Shown: positions 11,278 through 24,805 of the stretch, piece by piece
How positions within the stretch are numbered: position 1 is the first letter of the stretch
Layout of the letters: each line of letters begins with the position of its first letter
DNA from: Platycnemis pennipes
Taxonomy: Eukaryota; Arthropoda; Insecta; Odonata; Platycnemididae
DNA: 64,000 nt
Assembly (NCBI GenBank): GCA_933228895.1
Contig: OW121847.1
Location: forward strand, 84,609,656 to 84,673,655
Reading direction: 5' to 3'
The notes under the pieces: generated by a model
Database searches by the model: none
Told to the model about the DNA's origin: nothing
What the model saw: the letters and a program-made list of their open reading frames with translations, nothing else
Translations under genes and position numbers: made by a program

Positions 11278-14200
11278 TAAAATATTTCACCTTTGAAAGG
11301 CTTTGAAAGCACAATTCCAATAATGTTATATGCATGAGTGAAGAAATACTGTTGCCAATTGAGACGTGAGCTTTTTTTGTAAATTTCATGCACATGTGTA
11401 TGCACAGTGTTGAGGCAGAAAATTTTGTAATTACCTAAATGGAAGTTATTGTGAACTGCTACCAAGTTTTGTGATGTCTTTTAAACGTGACTACCTCTGT
11501 TATTTATGTTTGTGGACTACTAGTTAATGTTTTATACTACCTTTTATGTATAAACTAATTTTGTTTAGAAACAATGGAAAAGTCCTCTTAACATTTGTAT
11601 GAAATAGGTTAACCATAGCTGAACCCTAAGTGGTGATAAATGGAGTGCACTAATTATTAATACGATAAACAGCTATATTTTAATCCCAATGGTAAGTTTT
11701 CAGTCAAAATATCGATGAATCCTGATGAGAAAGTAAAAGACTGCTTATAAACTTAACCATAGTCACATCCAAGTTACCATCTTTGATATGTCTACATGAA
11801 CATTCCATATTCCTCATGATTTTTGCCGTATTGAAAGTTTTAATACATTTTTGAGTCAAAAACTCTTAAAAGAATTTTATCATTGATAATGCCTCATAAA
11901 TATTACTCCATAGATTCATTTTGACTTTTTTAAATCGTTAGTAAGCCTTATCTTTCATGTGAAAGGAAAAAGAATTAAAGTCAAAAATTGTAATTGGGAT
12001 AAAATGCTGCATGTGTGATAACATATAGGGGCATATCTAAAGGAATAATGAAAATAATACTTGAAGAATATCTGCTACGTATAGGTCATTGAGCCGGTAC
12101 TACTGTCTTTTTCTTGAGATTCTACTCATGCATTAGGCCAGAACTACTCTCTTTCGTAAGATATCTTAATTTATGGGATCTTGAAGACTTCACTATCTCT
12201 TCTCACTGTTATTTTTAAGAAAATCACAGGAGGACATGGTACAGATTTTTATTGCTACGATAATAAATCGGGAGCTATAATAATAATAGTGTTATTATTA
12301 TTATAGTTTCCTCACACTTTGCCACTCCAATCATGTTTCAGAGGCATCTGGCATTCAATTTCACTATTAGTTATTCAATGATAGAAAGTTTGGAACTTCT
12401 GATTGAGTTCAGAAGAGTTACACTGCATCTGATGATTATTTTGATACCAGTTTGGTAAAAAATTGATTTTTCATAACACCTATGAATGTTTACATTTTAA
12501 GTTAATTAAGCAATTCCTTACTCAGCATAGTGACAAAATGGATATGCCCTAAAGAATGTTCATTATGAAATTTTTGGATAATATTAATATAGCAGGAATG
12601 TGACATGGCTTGAATGACTTTTTGTACACTATTAGCATTAATAATGAGTTTGAATTCAAGAAAATGCCTCGCTATCTAAGGTGTCAAAGCATTTCAATAT
12701 CATTATCAATTTCTGTGCTGGCTTGCCTCAGAGAGAGCTGCTGTTGACATGATGCCTGTTTTGCATTTTGTTGTAATCATGATGGTGATGTGAATGAGAT
12801 GTGTCTTTGCCTAATGCTGGACCGATGATTCATTTTATTTCATTTTTATCATTAAATTCTTACTGATGATAGTGCAACATGACCATACTCAGTGATTTGA
12901 GTTGCCTGGTTTATCTCTCTCAGCAGCACTCCGGTACTCAATAAACCTCTAATTATATGGAATTTTATTAGAACCACTGTTATAATTTAATACAGCCAGT
13001 TATAAAAAGTCTTATGATGACCATCCATTTATTCATAGGTCACAATCTTTATCACCCACTGTCATATAAATTTTTTGCTGCAACACTTTTTATTCCCACA
13101 ATTTAGAAAAGGACAAATGTTTCAAGAACTATAATTTTCCATTCATCTTCTCCTACTCCATCAAAATTTAAGGCTACTGCTTAAAAATGAACCCAAACAG
13201 AAAATTACAACGGATACATTTCATATTTCCTGTCTAATGACTGAGAAGTATTTTCCTTGATCATTTTTTATAAAGGCTATTTTTTACTTTCTCCTAGTCA
13301 CATCTTAGAAATATTGCAGCCCATGTTATCATGTACCTAATATATGCTGTTATATAATTTTGTAGTTTTTTTTCTCATAGCTTCCTGCATTTCATTTTCC
13401 TAAGCCTCAGCTTTGCATTTTTAGAACCTGATACTTTTAATTATTTTACTACATTAGTTTTTGTTAATTTTTCTACAAAAATAATAGTTTGACTCTCTTA
13501 TTAGAGAGTTATCAGGTGTGCAAGAAGGCAGTTCTATTTATGATTTTTACATTGCTTGAACACCTGGTAAAATTTCCATCTAAAAATTGAACACTTCCAG
13601 CTGGAATAGCAGGATCCTACTAGATGAAACAGGAACCAGCAAGACCTAGAATGTTGTTACCATCTATATGAGAAATATGAATTTATAAAACTATTTCATA
13701 GTGAGCAAAGATGCATAAGTAGAATGGCTGGTAGTACACACGTCCAGCCATCTCTCTGCCTGATTAAAAATATTTAAATCATCAGCAGGTAGACTGGAGT
13801 ACAAGATACATCAGTTTCTGATTAGTGTGTATTCTAACATGCTTTTTCTATTTCTTCTGTTCCATTTCAGCTTCTAATGTGCAATACAACAATTAGTGGA
13901 AACATGGTTCCTCTATAGTGCAGTATGATTGTGTACAGCTGTATAATGCTGTATACACAATGAATTAATGATTTACAAATTAGAAATTAAACTTAACTTG
14001 CAAAACAATCCTAGTAGGAATCAAGGCCTATCTGTCAGACCATAGCCACCTATGTCCTTAATTTTGCCTCTGATTAATTTATTTTGTCTTGCAGCATTTT
14101 TATTAAAAATTTATTTAAATCCACTTAATGTAATTCAGGATTTTTAAATCTATTTTGCATAATTCACTTTTTACAGGTAGAAATGAAAGTACAGGTTTCT

Positions 14201-14659
14201 CCCCATGAGAATGTCCTAAAATGTTACTCAAAAAACTTTGTGCAACTTGGTACTAAGAAAGCATAGCAAAAGTTTTACATGGTACAATTTATTTTACAAA
14301 CAAATGTATGAAACTGAACAAAATTGTACGTTTGTCTGAATGGAATTAGAACAGGATCCATTTTCCATTCATTCATTAAGACATTTGCACAGGTGTTCAC
14401 ACAATTTGTCGCTTTACACAGTACAATTTTCCTAATACAAGCATTCGTGCAAGAAATTGTACATAGAATGTACCGTGTTAAACGGCCTTAATACCTACTA
14501 CATAATATTACATCTTTAGATCAATAGGTCAGTGGAACCAGGAGTACCTACAATAGTTCTCTCACCCCTGGGGGTGTGAGAAATTGTGATAAAAATATAT
14601 TATCTATCAGATAATTACAGCAATCAATAGGTATAGAGTTCAAATGAATATTTTTGTGG
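11278..14659 (+). other. 3' UTR / AT-rich non-coding region
   Basis: No protein-coding signal. The proximal part is presumably arrestin 3' UTR of undetermined length. A diverged repeat with recurrent GTACAATTT words and an end-like CCGTGTTAAACGGCC occurs at about 14,240-14,490 and may be a decayed MITE. Confidence 0.4.
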
Positions 14660-14890
14660 AGCTGTTCTCATGAAAAAATTGTTTTCACAGGATTTGTTCC
14701 GTGATTGTTCATTTTTGTATGACAATATTTTCCCAGCATTCCAGTCTGCTTCCTCAGGTTGGGTGAAATACACTCAGTGGTCACTTCAGCCAACCAGAGA
14801 AAGCAAACTGAAATGCTGGTAAAATATTGTTATTGACATGGACAATCATGAAACAACCAGTAAAAACAATTTTTTCTCAATTCAACAGCT
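14660..14890. repeat. Long hairpin / foldback MITE
   Basis: Two arms of about 100 bp are inverted copies: 14,660-14,760 reads AGCTGTTCTCATGAAAAAAT onward, and the complement of 14,790-14,890 reads AGCTGTTGAATTGAGAAAAA onward. They share ATTGTT, TGATTGTNCAT, ACAATATTTT and CCAGCATT blocks and are separated by a loop of about 30 bp. Arm identity is imperfect (roughly 80%), so the insertion is not recent. No ORF or duplication was identified. Confidence 0.75.
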
Positions 14891-17800
14891 ATTTGTTTTG
14901 TAAGTTTTGGAGTTTATTTCAGTACATTGATCAAGTAGCAAAATCTTATTATTGAGTAAATTATATATTAACTGTAAACCTGTGCGAAACTTTCATACAT
15001 TCAACCTCTCCTTCCTCCTAAAACATATGATATAGTATTTTGTTGGGTTGTTGAAATGAATAGTCTGGAGAGTGTATATACAGAATATCAAAGACAATTG
15101 TATTCACAACTAACAATACCTTATCAGTTATTTATTTACATGATTAGAACCAACGTGCATGTTTCCTTCTAGCTTCAATTCTTTATTCTAGATAGCTTAT
15201 TTACGATGTCTCCATGGGGCATTTTTGTTTTTTTATGCCAAAAGATTTGTCTTTCAACTTATATTATAAACAAGCAATGTGTTTGAACGTAAACTTAGGG
15301 ATGTTAGAAGTCTGTAAAAAAAAATCCTATCTGCCGATTCCTTATTCATCACTATTGGCTATGTATTAGTTTAGACAAAGGATATTGACAACAACACTAA
15401 TATTTAGGATAATTTTACAGTGCAGATAGCCTATTTTTCCTTTTCCTAAGTGAATGAAAATTGGATATGTTTGCATAGGAGTGCAAGTACACATTTAATT
15501 GGAAATTCAAAGTATGTCAGCAGCTTAAAAGATTAATCACTGCTTAAACAGGTAGTTTCTCCTTGGGAGGGTATTTTCCAGCACATCTGGAAGTTTTCTT
15601 CATTCCCATGTCACATCACTCTCATGATCAACTTATGATACAGATACTGTGAACTTTCTCTTGCACTCTGAAGGTAAAATTAAATTCTGGACTTTTATAC
15701 TTTAATTGAATGCATGGAATGTTTAAGTATCGATTCCTCCAGCACATTTTTATGGTATTAAATTTATTTGTCATGGAATTTTGGAAGGAAGAATTTTATT
15801 GTTGGATTCAAATTTATGGATATTATAAGTTGGTGAAGTATATCTGCAAACCCCTGGAAATTAGTAGTATAACCTATTGTTGCTACAAGATACAATGAAT
15901 ATTTTACTGTGAATTTCAAATACGTACAACTCCATATTTGGGTATTGGAAATATAAATAGGCATAAAATATGATATGACAGAATCTTTCAACAGAGAATT
16001 AATTTACTTTGACAGTAAAGTTTAGCATTTCCATGTGTCCATTTAGATCATACTAATCTCCTTGGGTATTGAAAAAAACGTGATTAATGATCAGTGGGTA
16101 GTAATTCGGCTGTCCCAATGGAACATAATTCATATTAATAATCTTATATTATCCTTCCAAATGTAGCTTAAAAATTAAGGATTCTGCCTTGTAGAAAAAT
16201 TTTTATTTCTTGCACATTAATAAGTACCTTATTTAAAAAATTTAATTTTTTTGCACATTTCCAAAATTCAGCAGTGATCTTTATTGCCATTTTTTTTCAT
16301 CACATTGCAGCACTGTTAAGATAGGTAAACCAGCTTACAACTACCCTGTTGTTCATTACAGAAATGTAATTAATGGCATACCGTATAATTTGTGTTGAAG
16401 GATGTGATGGTCTTCAATATGGTCTCATTTTTACCATCTTGTCAAAATGATCAACTAACAATTTATTATTTACCATAAAAAAATAAATAAAAGAACACCT
16501 GTATTGCTTGAATTTTATGCAGTTGTGAGCAATATTTCTATATTAGATGGTATAATGTAAATCTTAGCCTAAAAAAGGTAGCTTTGGATATGCCCTTCAA
16601 TTCTTACAAATATGTACTTTTTCTCAGTGTACCTTCTCTGTGTCGTTCACCTATGAACTCATTCTTGTCTGTAATTTGCCATAATGTGCCTTAGAAAATA
16701 GCCTTTTACCCCAAGCTCAATAGCAAGGACCCGTGACATTTTTATATTTCATCATAAAAACAGTTGAAATTAGCTCTATAATAGAGTAAGTACTATACTT
16801 ACTCTATGGTTCTATCCTTTTATGTCAGTTAATTTGATTTAATTATAGGATATAGTTTAGCAATAGGTATGTTACAATTTTGATGGAGGAATCATTAACT
16901 AATAAATGCTATAGATTCTGTTGGCATCTTTTCACTCCTTTCATAGATTCATTGTAACTTGTCAGGAGTTAACCATTCCTCTGTCAGACTAATGGAACTA
17001 AATTGCCTACATTTCATTATGAATCTAAGTTGCAAAATTACTAAATATTTTAGGGAAATTATTCATGTATAATTATCAACTCTCATCATATAATTAATTT
17101 CTATGTCATTCAGAATAATTTTTTTTGTCCTAAATATGATTCATTATGAGTGAAAATAGGAATTAGGCCTAGCCTCTTAATCCCAACCATATGTGGCTTA
17201 TTCAGTTAATTTTGAGTTATAATTCAGAATAATTTATCCAAACACTCCGTATAAGCTGAAATTAGTTTGTGTTATTTATATTTTGTGTATTATGATTAAA
17301 TATTTACTATCAATAGTTTTTTTATTCCTTTGACCCTTGTATATAATTACAACCAATATGACAAATAAATAGTTGTGCAACTGTTAGTGCTGTTGGACCT
17401 AATTCCAGAATGTAATTATCAAATTCAATGTGTCATGGATTGACATTAGTCACTATCTTGAAAGACAAATTTTACGTTTGAAGTTGTAAACCTTTATTTT
17501 AAAACATTATCAATTCTTTTCAAATAGATGAAATAAATTATATCAGGTGACCTAATGGTTGTGAGCTGGAGTAGAGCCAAAGGAATCGTTCTAATATCAT
17601 AGATTGTTGCTTTTCATAAAGTAAAGTCATGTAAAAAGGTGACTCCTACTATTTGAGTACCTGAAGCTTTATTTTTGCATCGAAACGTATGTAATTTCTT
17701 CCTTCACAAAATAAGTTTCATTCTTTTCAGGAAGAGATTTGTGGCAGAGTATTGATCCTCTTATTCACATTTTTTAACCTTTTGAGTTATTATAATTTAA

Positions 17801-18040
17801 ATTATATCACCTGGCAACCTCAATCATTTGTATTCTTACATATTTATCAAACCATATTGTAGGCAGCATAATATTTTATATTCAATTTCAATGTTAAATG
17901 CTGATACAGTTCATTTTCAAAATCATGATAGTATTTACTATCTTAAATAATAGCATCTTTATTTATATTTGGTATTCATTCTGAGTTTGATCATGTTGTT
18001 ATTTGTAAGTTGAAATCGAGACCTCTTTATTATTAATATA
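14891..18040. other. AT-rich intergenic DNA
   Basis: No coding-like sequence. There is a perfect 11-bp-arm palindrome at 16,782-16,806 (TAGAGTAAGTA and its complement around CTA). An 18-bp match to the left end of element A (CAAGTAGCAAAATCTTAT) occurs at 14,932-14,949, possibly an orphan end fragment. Confidence 0.4.
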
Positions 18041-18110
18041 GGGATGGTTTTTCGTGGGTTTGAATAGTTTTCATTTAAACAAAAGACCTAAACTCACGAA
18101 AAACCATCCC
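18041..18110. repeat. 70-bp TA-flanked hairpin (mini-MITE)
   Basis: The arms GGGATGGTTTTTCGTGGGTT and the complementary AAACTCACGAAAAACCATCCC enclose a loop of about 30 bp, with TA on both sides (18039-18040, 18111-18112). A 14-bp direct repeat ATGTTGTTATTTGT lies outside (17,993-18,006 and 18,114-18,127). The TA flanks suggest a mariner-like non-autonomous element; the outer repeat is unexplained. Confidence 0.65.
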
Positions 18111-18183
18111 TAAATGTTGTTATTTGTCTCTTCATCTGCATCTGGTACCTAACCATGCACACTGCTTTGGTTAGGAAAAAAGT

Positions 18184-18221
18184 AATTCTTAATATGTATG
18201 CATAGGTACATATTAAGAATT
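18184..18221. repeat. Perfect 15-bp inverted repeat
   Basis: AATTCTTAATATGTA (18,184-18,198) pairs with TACATATTAAGAATT (18,207-18,221) across an 8-nt loop. Its function is unknown; it is AT-rich and lies 74 bp after the TA-flanked hairpin. Confidence 0.6.
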
Positions 18222-18912
18222 CTTGCTCTTCACATACAATTTTTCCATGTACATGAATTTATCCTCAAATTACATTTTGTATTGATCTTCACTTAAGTAT
18301 TTATGGTCTATTTCCAAAAAGTGCATAATTCATTGATGTCATGCTATGCATTTATGCTTTTGATGTGTATATTTTTTTCAAATTCTTAAGACACTGCACA
18401 AAATATATTTTGATATAGAGTAGTATGAAACCGGAGTGTTCCAGAATTACCTAGGATGATTATGGGTTATTAATTTCTGAATTCAGGATCTTGATTCTCT
18501 TTAAAGTTAATCATTCCATTAGCTAAGTGATTGTTAATCCCTTAAGCTCACATTGCAGCCCCCTTCAATGATCTATTTACCATGATCACCATTTGGGAAG
18601 TTTGACTATAAGTTGAGTTTACAATGGCTTCATGGAGAAATCCGCATTATTTTTTCCATGAAAACAGATATAACTATATTTAATATATTTCCTTTTTTGT
18701 TAAAGTAATTGCTTGATAGGACCTTGTCCTTTGAAATCCCTGTAAAAGTTTTGTTAGTGCATAAAACTCTCCGAGTACTAAGTCCTGTGCCAAACAAAAT
18801 CCTCAAATGCAAATTGACTGGGCCAATTACCATCCCTTACCCTGCTGAGGTTTCATTACAAGTTCTGGTCAAAAAATCACCTTGTTGTGGTTTAGTCTGA
18901 GGTGTCCAGAAA

Positions 18913-19187
18913 CAGGGGCATCGGAACTATTTTCGCTGGGAGGGGCCAACCTTGAAAAGGGCCCGGCTCTTATGAAAAGTTTGTTTGCAGAAAGGAGGGG
19001 GTAGAGACTAGAATTCCGCTAAAAGTGCATATTAAGGTGGTAGAATATGTGTCAGAAGGGAATAGGCAAGCTGGATACAAGTGAAATTTAATTTTTATTA
19101 ATGAAGACTCATTTCTCTAGGGCCTGGGGCAAATTCTGGGAGGGGGGGGCAAATGCCACCACCTGCCCCCCACTTCCGACGCCGCTG
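18913..19187. mobile_element. hAT-type MITE, 275 bp
   Basis: Ends CAGGGGCATCGGAA and (complement) CAGCGGCGTCGGAA form a 14-bp TIR with 2 mismatches. The flanks TCCAGAAA (18,905-18,912) and TCCAAAAA (19,188-19,195) form an 8-bp target duplication with one mismatch. An 8-bp duplication with a CAG-starting TIR is the hAT signature. The interior has no ORF. Confidence 0.75.
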
Positions 19188-22100
19188 TCCAAAAACATCA
19201 CCTGTATACTTTGGATGCTAAATCTAAAAACCCATATTCATTTGAATAGACTGTACTATTTCCTGTGCATGTGACCTGAATGTTTGGTATGAACATATTT
19301 ATGCATGCTTATTGATAAGTGTGGTTTAATGAGTCTCTCACTCAGCTTGAGAGCAATTTTTTTTCTTTTACATATACCATTTAAAATATCTAAGCTGTGG
19401 TTGTAATACTTAGCAATCACATAAATGTGCTTCAGGGTACCTACTTCAAAATATGACTACTTCAAATGTGTTGGTTCATACATTCATAGCAGAGTGCTTC
19501 TTTTTATCAAAATGTCACCACAAATTTCGATGAGCAAATATGATGATTATGTTGATTTTAGCATGGGAAAATATAGGATTGGTATTTCGTAAAAATTAAT
19601 TTTTTTATGGACTGGTTTATACAACTGTTAACTGAGTAATTGAAAAGAGTTACTAATGTAATAACTTGCTGAATTTTTGATAACCAAGGACAGGTTTACT
19701 TTAGATTATCTTTTCCATTGTGGTCATGATTGAAATCATCATCAGGTATTCATTTTGATACAATATTGTGAAGTCATCATCATGAAGTGAAATGTCATAT
19801 TTGTACATTTTAGTTAACATCATCAAAGTTTCAATTGAATTTTAAACTCTATATTCAGAAAAGGTACCAAAATTACTTTCCTTTGCCATTAAATAGGCTT
19901 TTCACAATATATGGAGCTGGATTACAGTTTTGTTTTTTCAATTTGATGATTACATGGAGAAATTTTGTTTTAGATTTTTTGTTGAGAAGGCTTATATTGG
20001 AATTCCTTTTACCTCTTTTGTGTTGGATGTCTTTGTGTTGTAGCAATGTGTGTTTATATTTTATTCTGTAGCAAATAATATGTCAATTATGGATTATTTC
20101 TTCATTGACCTAAAGCCTGTGAAATATCGATCATATCTTTTTAAATCTAGATTATTTGCTGGCAATGGTATTATTCACAAGGAAACTTAAACTCCCCAAT
20201 CCCTGTACTCACACAAATTTCCCCATAATTAAGTGATTGTATAGTTTTTTAATGAAAATTTTAATTATTACACATTCACTTTATGTAAATCTTGCATCTT
20301 TACTTAAATTTTTTCTGCCTCTAATGCCCACCACAAGTGTCTAGGTCAGTTGATCTGGTTAGTAAACATTAAATACTCTAATTGCATACACAGTATTTTA
20401 AGCATTGCAATTTTTGCCATGAACACGTAAATGTGAATGAAATCATGTTTCTAAATTTATTCATGGGAAGACTGGTTTCTCCAAGATTCACCTCATATTT
20501 TTCATTATGGACCATTTCAGCACCACTAAATGGTAAAATTTATTCTAAACTTTTGGTCTCTTATGTGTTCACATAGCAAATAATTTTCACATTCATTGCA
20601 AGATGGAGCTGCTAAGCTGAGGCAAATCCAAGAATTTATTCATGATTGTGTAGTGCTAGTTAACAATCACAAATCATAAAAAGTTCTTTATTTACTCAAT
20701 TTTTGTTACAATATAACATGGTTGTGTATTTTATCTTAAACCTACATCTGTGAAATGCTTTTATACAAAATTTGACAATGGTTGGTGGTATTAGTCACCA
20801 ATACATTTTATTTACATTAATTCTGGGCACTGGCACTGATGGAAGGCATATCCATGCTCAGAGGGAGTAACTGATTTTTCTAAACTTTATTAAGGTTGTC
20901 ATTAAAGAGCCTTGTTTCCAACATCTTGGTATTTTTTTCAGTTTTGAGGTGTTATTGATCCAGAAGACTTTTTTGAAGTCTTTCTGTGGTAATTTGTGAC
21001 TTTTTTATTCATACAACATGTGATGTTTTTATTAGCAAGTGCATGTGATTATTGCCTTTCATCCTATATATTAAATGATATTACATGAATGAAATATGTG
21101 AATTATTGCAGTAATAAAAGAGAAACCACTTTAATATGCTTGAACTTATCTTCATTTTTGAAATTGTGCCTTGTTTATTGATCAAATGCTATGTGTATTA
21201 TGTGGGGTAGACTTTCCAGTAGTATTTTTCCCTATCTTAATACTTTATAAAAATTTGCATGAGTTCATTGTTAGAGTATTAGTTTTTGTTATTGCTTAAG
21301 CTGAACAGATTTATCCATTATATAGCCTTCAATTTATCTGCTAGTGTATTACATTGCTTTATCAATTTGTTTTGATGATGCAATGAAGTAAATCCTTAAT
21401 TTTACAAATATAAAATATTTGCTTATTTTAATAATAATAATAGTACTTGCTCCTCCCTAAGCTCCATTTGTTTTCAAGTGGGCAGTGCTACATATCTGTT
21501 AACGACTCAAGCTTGTCTTTCTCTGTTAATTCAATTGAAATGTCATGCTTGTAATGCGAAATCCAGTAGTTGTTTCCTACAAAATTAAATTGGCAATCAT
21601 TTTACCTCCAGTGTACATATATCTTTTACTTCCATTCATTTATCCATTTTTTCTTGACCCCATTTCTGTCATTTAGGAATATTTTTTATGTACGTAGTGG
21701 CAGAACTAAATCATGTGCCATCCTTACTTTAAGTCAGGGGTGGGAGTATAGATCCCCAGCATTTGCAATGTCATTATCTTGACACAAAGTCCTCTAGATT
21801 AACAATATACTTGATAAATATCCTAATGACTCATTCTGCCAAATGCCAGTTATGATTTTGTTTTTGCTCTCTGAGGCATTATTAACAAATAGCAATAGTG
21901 CAAATGTGCTTGTTACCAAAGTGTTTGATGTGAGCTACAATATCACATCTTTAATGCATTAATGGTGGTGTGCTTTACAGGGGTTGAAAAGGTCTTTAAC
22001 ATTATTAGAGCAAATTCTTCACTTAACCATTCTCTCACTCCTAAGGTCTTTAACTTATCATCAACATTGGTGACATAATTATGACAGTGAAATTTTTTCC

Positions 22101-22700
22101 CTGGACAAATACAAATTTTGAGAGTCTTATATTTAGGATCAAACTTACCTGTAGGCCTGTGTATTATTAAAGATGTACCCTTGATAAAATAATGCCCTAA
22201 AGTCAAGCAAACGAATTGGTTTTCATAATGTCGTCATTAACCTGGCTTGGGGTGAGATTGATTGAGATTTTTCCTCTGCTATTTTTAAAGATAAAAGCAA
22301 TTTGTATGAGATATTGATCAGTTTTAAACATTGGCTTCTACAAATCATTTGATCATGGTAAAAATACAGCTCTCCCTTTCCATTGCTGACAGAGTAAAGG
22401 CATCATTTTGAAGACTCGGTGGTTGAAAGAGATCCAACTTTGTCATGGGAACTTTTTACTATCTCCTTGAAAAACATTTGTTTCCCTTACCATTAGCAAA
22501 TTCAATATTGTAATTTTAATATCACCAAAACCAGCATCTGCTATGCCTGTAATCTGCCCTTCTAATATTCACTCCTCTTCATACCATGTTATTTTCAGAA
22601 AATATGAACTTTTGCTAAGCACTGACATAATACAATTGGTTTGCCAATGTATCACAGCAAATGATGTACTTAAAATTGAAATTATTCTTTCCCCTGATGT
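19188..22700. other. AT-rich intergenic DNA
   Basis: I see no gene, RNA or clear mobile element. Several ATTATT-type microsatellite runs occur (about 21,430). ORFs here are short and compositionally random. Confidence 0.4.
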
Positions 22701-22879
22701 GGTCCAAATAGAATTCATTTATGTATAATGGTATAAAACTTACTCCTTGATTGTATTTTCCTAAAATTTTCAGCTGCATTAGTCGTGGCTGTCATTGCAG
22801 TGAGATTTATCAAGACATTTTTTAATTGAAGAATCCCTATCAAAGAAAGCGAAACTATGTCACCAACCTTGTATGCTTG

Positions 22880-23068
22880 CATAAATGGGATGCATGTATG
22901 TATGGTTCCTTTGTAACATACCTCTTCGCTTTGGCTCTGCTGTTGTTTGATGGTAGGGTATCTCGTTTTGCCACCTTTTTCTCGTAAGGAAATGTTATAC
23001 CGGCAAAAGTGAGAATCTTCATCATTGTATTCGAAAAAGTATTGTTCCCAGACTGAATTTTGAGGCAA
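22880..23068 (-). pseudogene. BED zinc-finger remnant (hAT transposase-like N-terminus)
   Basis: The - strand reads PQNSVWEQYFFEYNDEDSHF and then CRYNISLREKGGKTRYPTIK followed by a Q/S-rich spacer. This matches the start of BED fingers (S-V-W-x-x-F, acidic patch, first Cys, I-S-x-x-x-x-G-G). The second Cys of CxxC is lost, and the segment that should hold the His pair is missing between KGGKT and RYPTIK. A donor-like AGAG|GTATGT follows at about 22,918. There is no ATG at the 5' end. It is probably a decayed hAT element; a ZBED-like host gene exon is less likely. Confidence 0.45.
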
Positions 23069-24805
23069 GTGAATCTTTAGGAAAGCATTGATGTTTCTAT
23101 TACTGTACCACTAGATCTAAAGACGTAATCAAGCAGTGATCTCATAGATAAATTTTCACTTCCTAACAAAACTGTGCCAGAATGGCCCGTCATCGTCCAG
23201 CCCTGATGCTTGTTTGCAGTGGAACGTAGAGTGAAGCTGGTGTATCAAGCAGCATCCCGGGTATGCGGCAGTAACACTAGGGATGGTACCATAGGGTCAA
23301 CTCTACTTTATAAACAAGCTCTGCCTGAATTTCAAACAAAATACCAATTTGCAACAATTTTCCCGTCAGTGACGTATCAGATTAGTAAAACCGGTCTTAT
23401 AGTTTTGCATATAGTTGGTTAGTTGAATAGGGCTGGCGGAGAAGCTCTAGCTGCAGTCACCTTCTCGGGATGGTTTTGGGGTCGCTTGGCGATCATCGCT
23501 GGCCAGGAACTTAACTACCGCTTAATTGTACTTAATTTGCAACCTGTTCGTACGCCAGAGGAGGCATCCCTGGCCTCCATATGGCATATGGAGGGGAATA
23601 TGACCGGCATGCCGCGGCAGGCTTGAACGTCAGTTTTCATCGTAAGTGATATCTCTTTCCCCTAAAATATGGTCAATTTAACCAAGATAAATTAATGGCA
23701 GTTTTGTTTTTTTAGTCTAAATTTCGGAACTTTTAAGCAAAAACTCTCACAAGATATTATCCGATTTGGGAAAACATGTATCTTTAATGTCTATGTATAT
23801 GGGCCACTTTTGCCAGGTATTATATTTCGCTCTGTGAAAAAAGTGCTAATACGAGGCACCCTAGTGCCCACTGATGTTATTCCCTATTTTACATCAAGAT
23901 ACTTTTTTCCTATGCGAAATATTAGCAGGAATTACTGTACAATGGTGCAATCACGGCTCTTAATAACACGGACACTCGCATTATCGTTATTTTTTAGCTG
24001 CTCTTAGGAGAGCGAAAATGTTTTGGCCATCCTTTAAAGGGTACCTGAAGCTTCAAGGAACCTACAGAATTCAAAGGAGCTATTGAGGCGAAGGCTGTGA
24101 GAAGTTCGCTTCCAGAGAATTTAACGTAATTAAAAACGATAGCGACGACGTCAAAGAGGGATTCATGTTCCCGCCCCACCCTCTTTATTCATATGCTTGT
24201 TTACATTCAGGATTTGGCCGAAACATTACAATAAAAAAATGACGGTGACTGTTAATGTGTATTATTATGAAAACTTTTGATTTCGTAAAAGGGCTCCGGC
24301 TGTTTCGATGGATCAAAACAGGGTTCCCTGGTGAGGGGGCCCTAGCCAATCGCTACCCACAAATGGAAGCGGCGACCTTTCGTCGAGGTGGATGTTCGAG
24401 ATCCCAAGGCAGCGCAAAAAATATGCACGGAATCCGACCTTTTTAGGCCATGCTGACGCAACTCAAAAATCGAGTCCAAACTCAGATTGTGCTCTATTTT
24501 TCGTGCGTTGCAGGTAAAACATTTAATTACCAGTCGTATCATCTGATCATTAAGGGTTGGATTCAGTGGCATATATTAAAAGACGAAGGTTGTGGAGTTC
24601 TAGAATGTTTTTCAAGCGTTGTATACAACCTGCCATGTTTTACTGCAGGCGTGTTCGGTATCCAACTATGCAAGGAGGAGGAGCTCCTCCTCCTTCCATG
24701 ATCCAACCTCTTACGTCCGCTCGTCTTTACTATTTAGATTCAATAATACCTCGCGAGATGTAGTGGTACTGCATCTTTGAAAAAAGAAATAAGTTAACTT
24801 TGTAC
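23069..24805. other. Mixed, mid-GC non-coding region
   Basis: The 23,160-23,640 and 24,010-24,700 stretches have higher GC than their surroundings and several short ORFs (60-80 codons) without domains, start context or splice partners. I see no supported gene. Confidence 0.35.
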
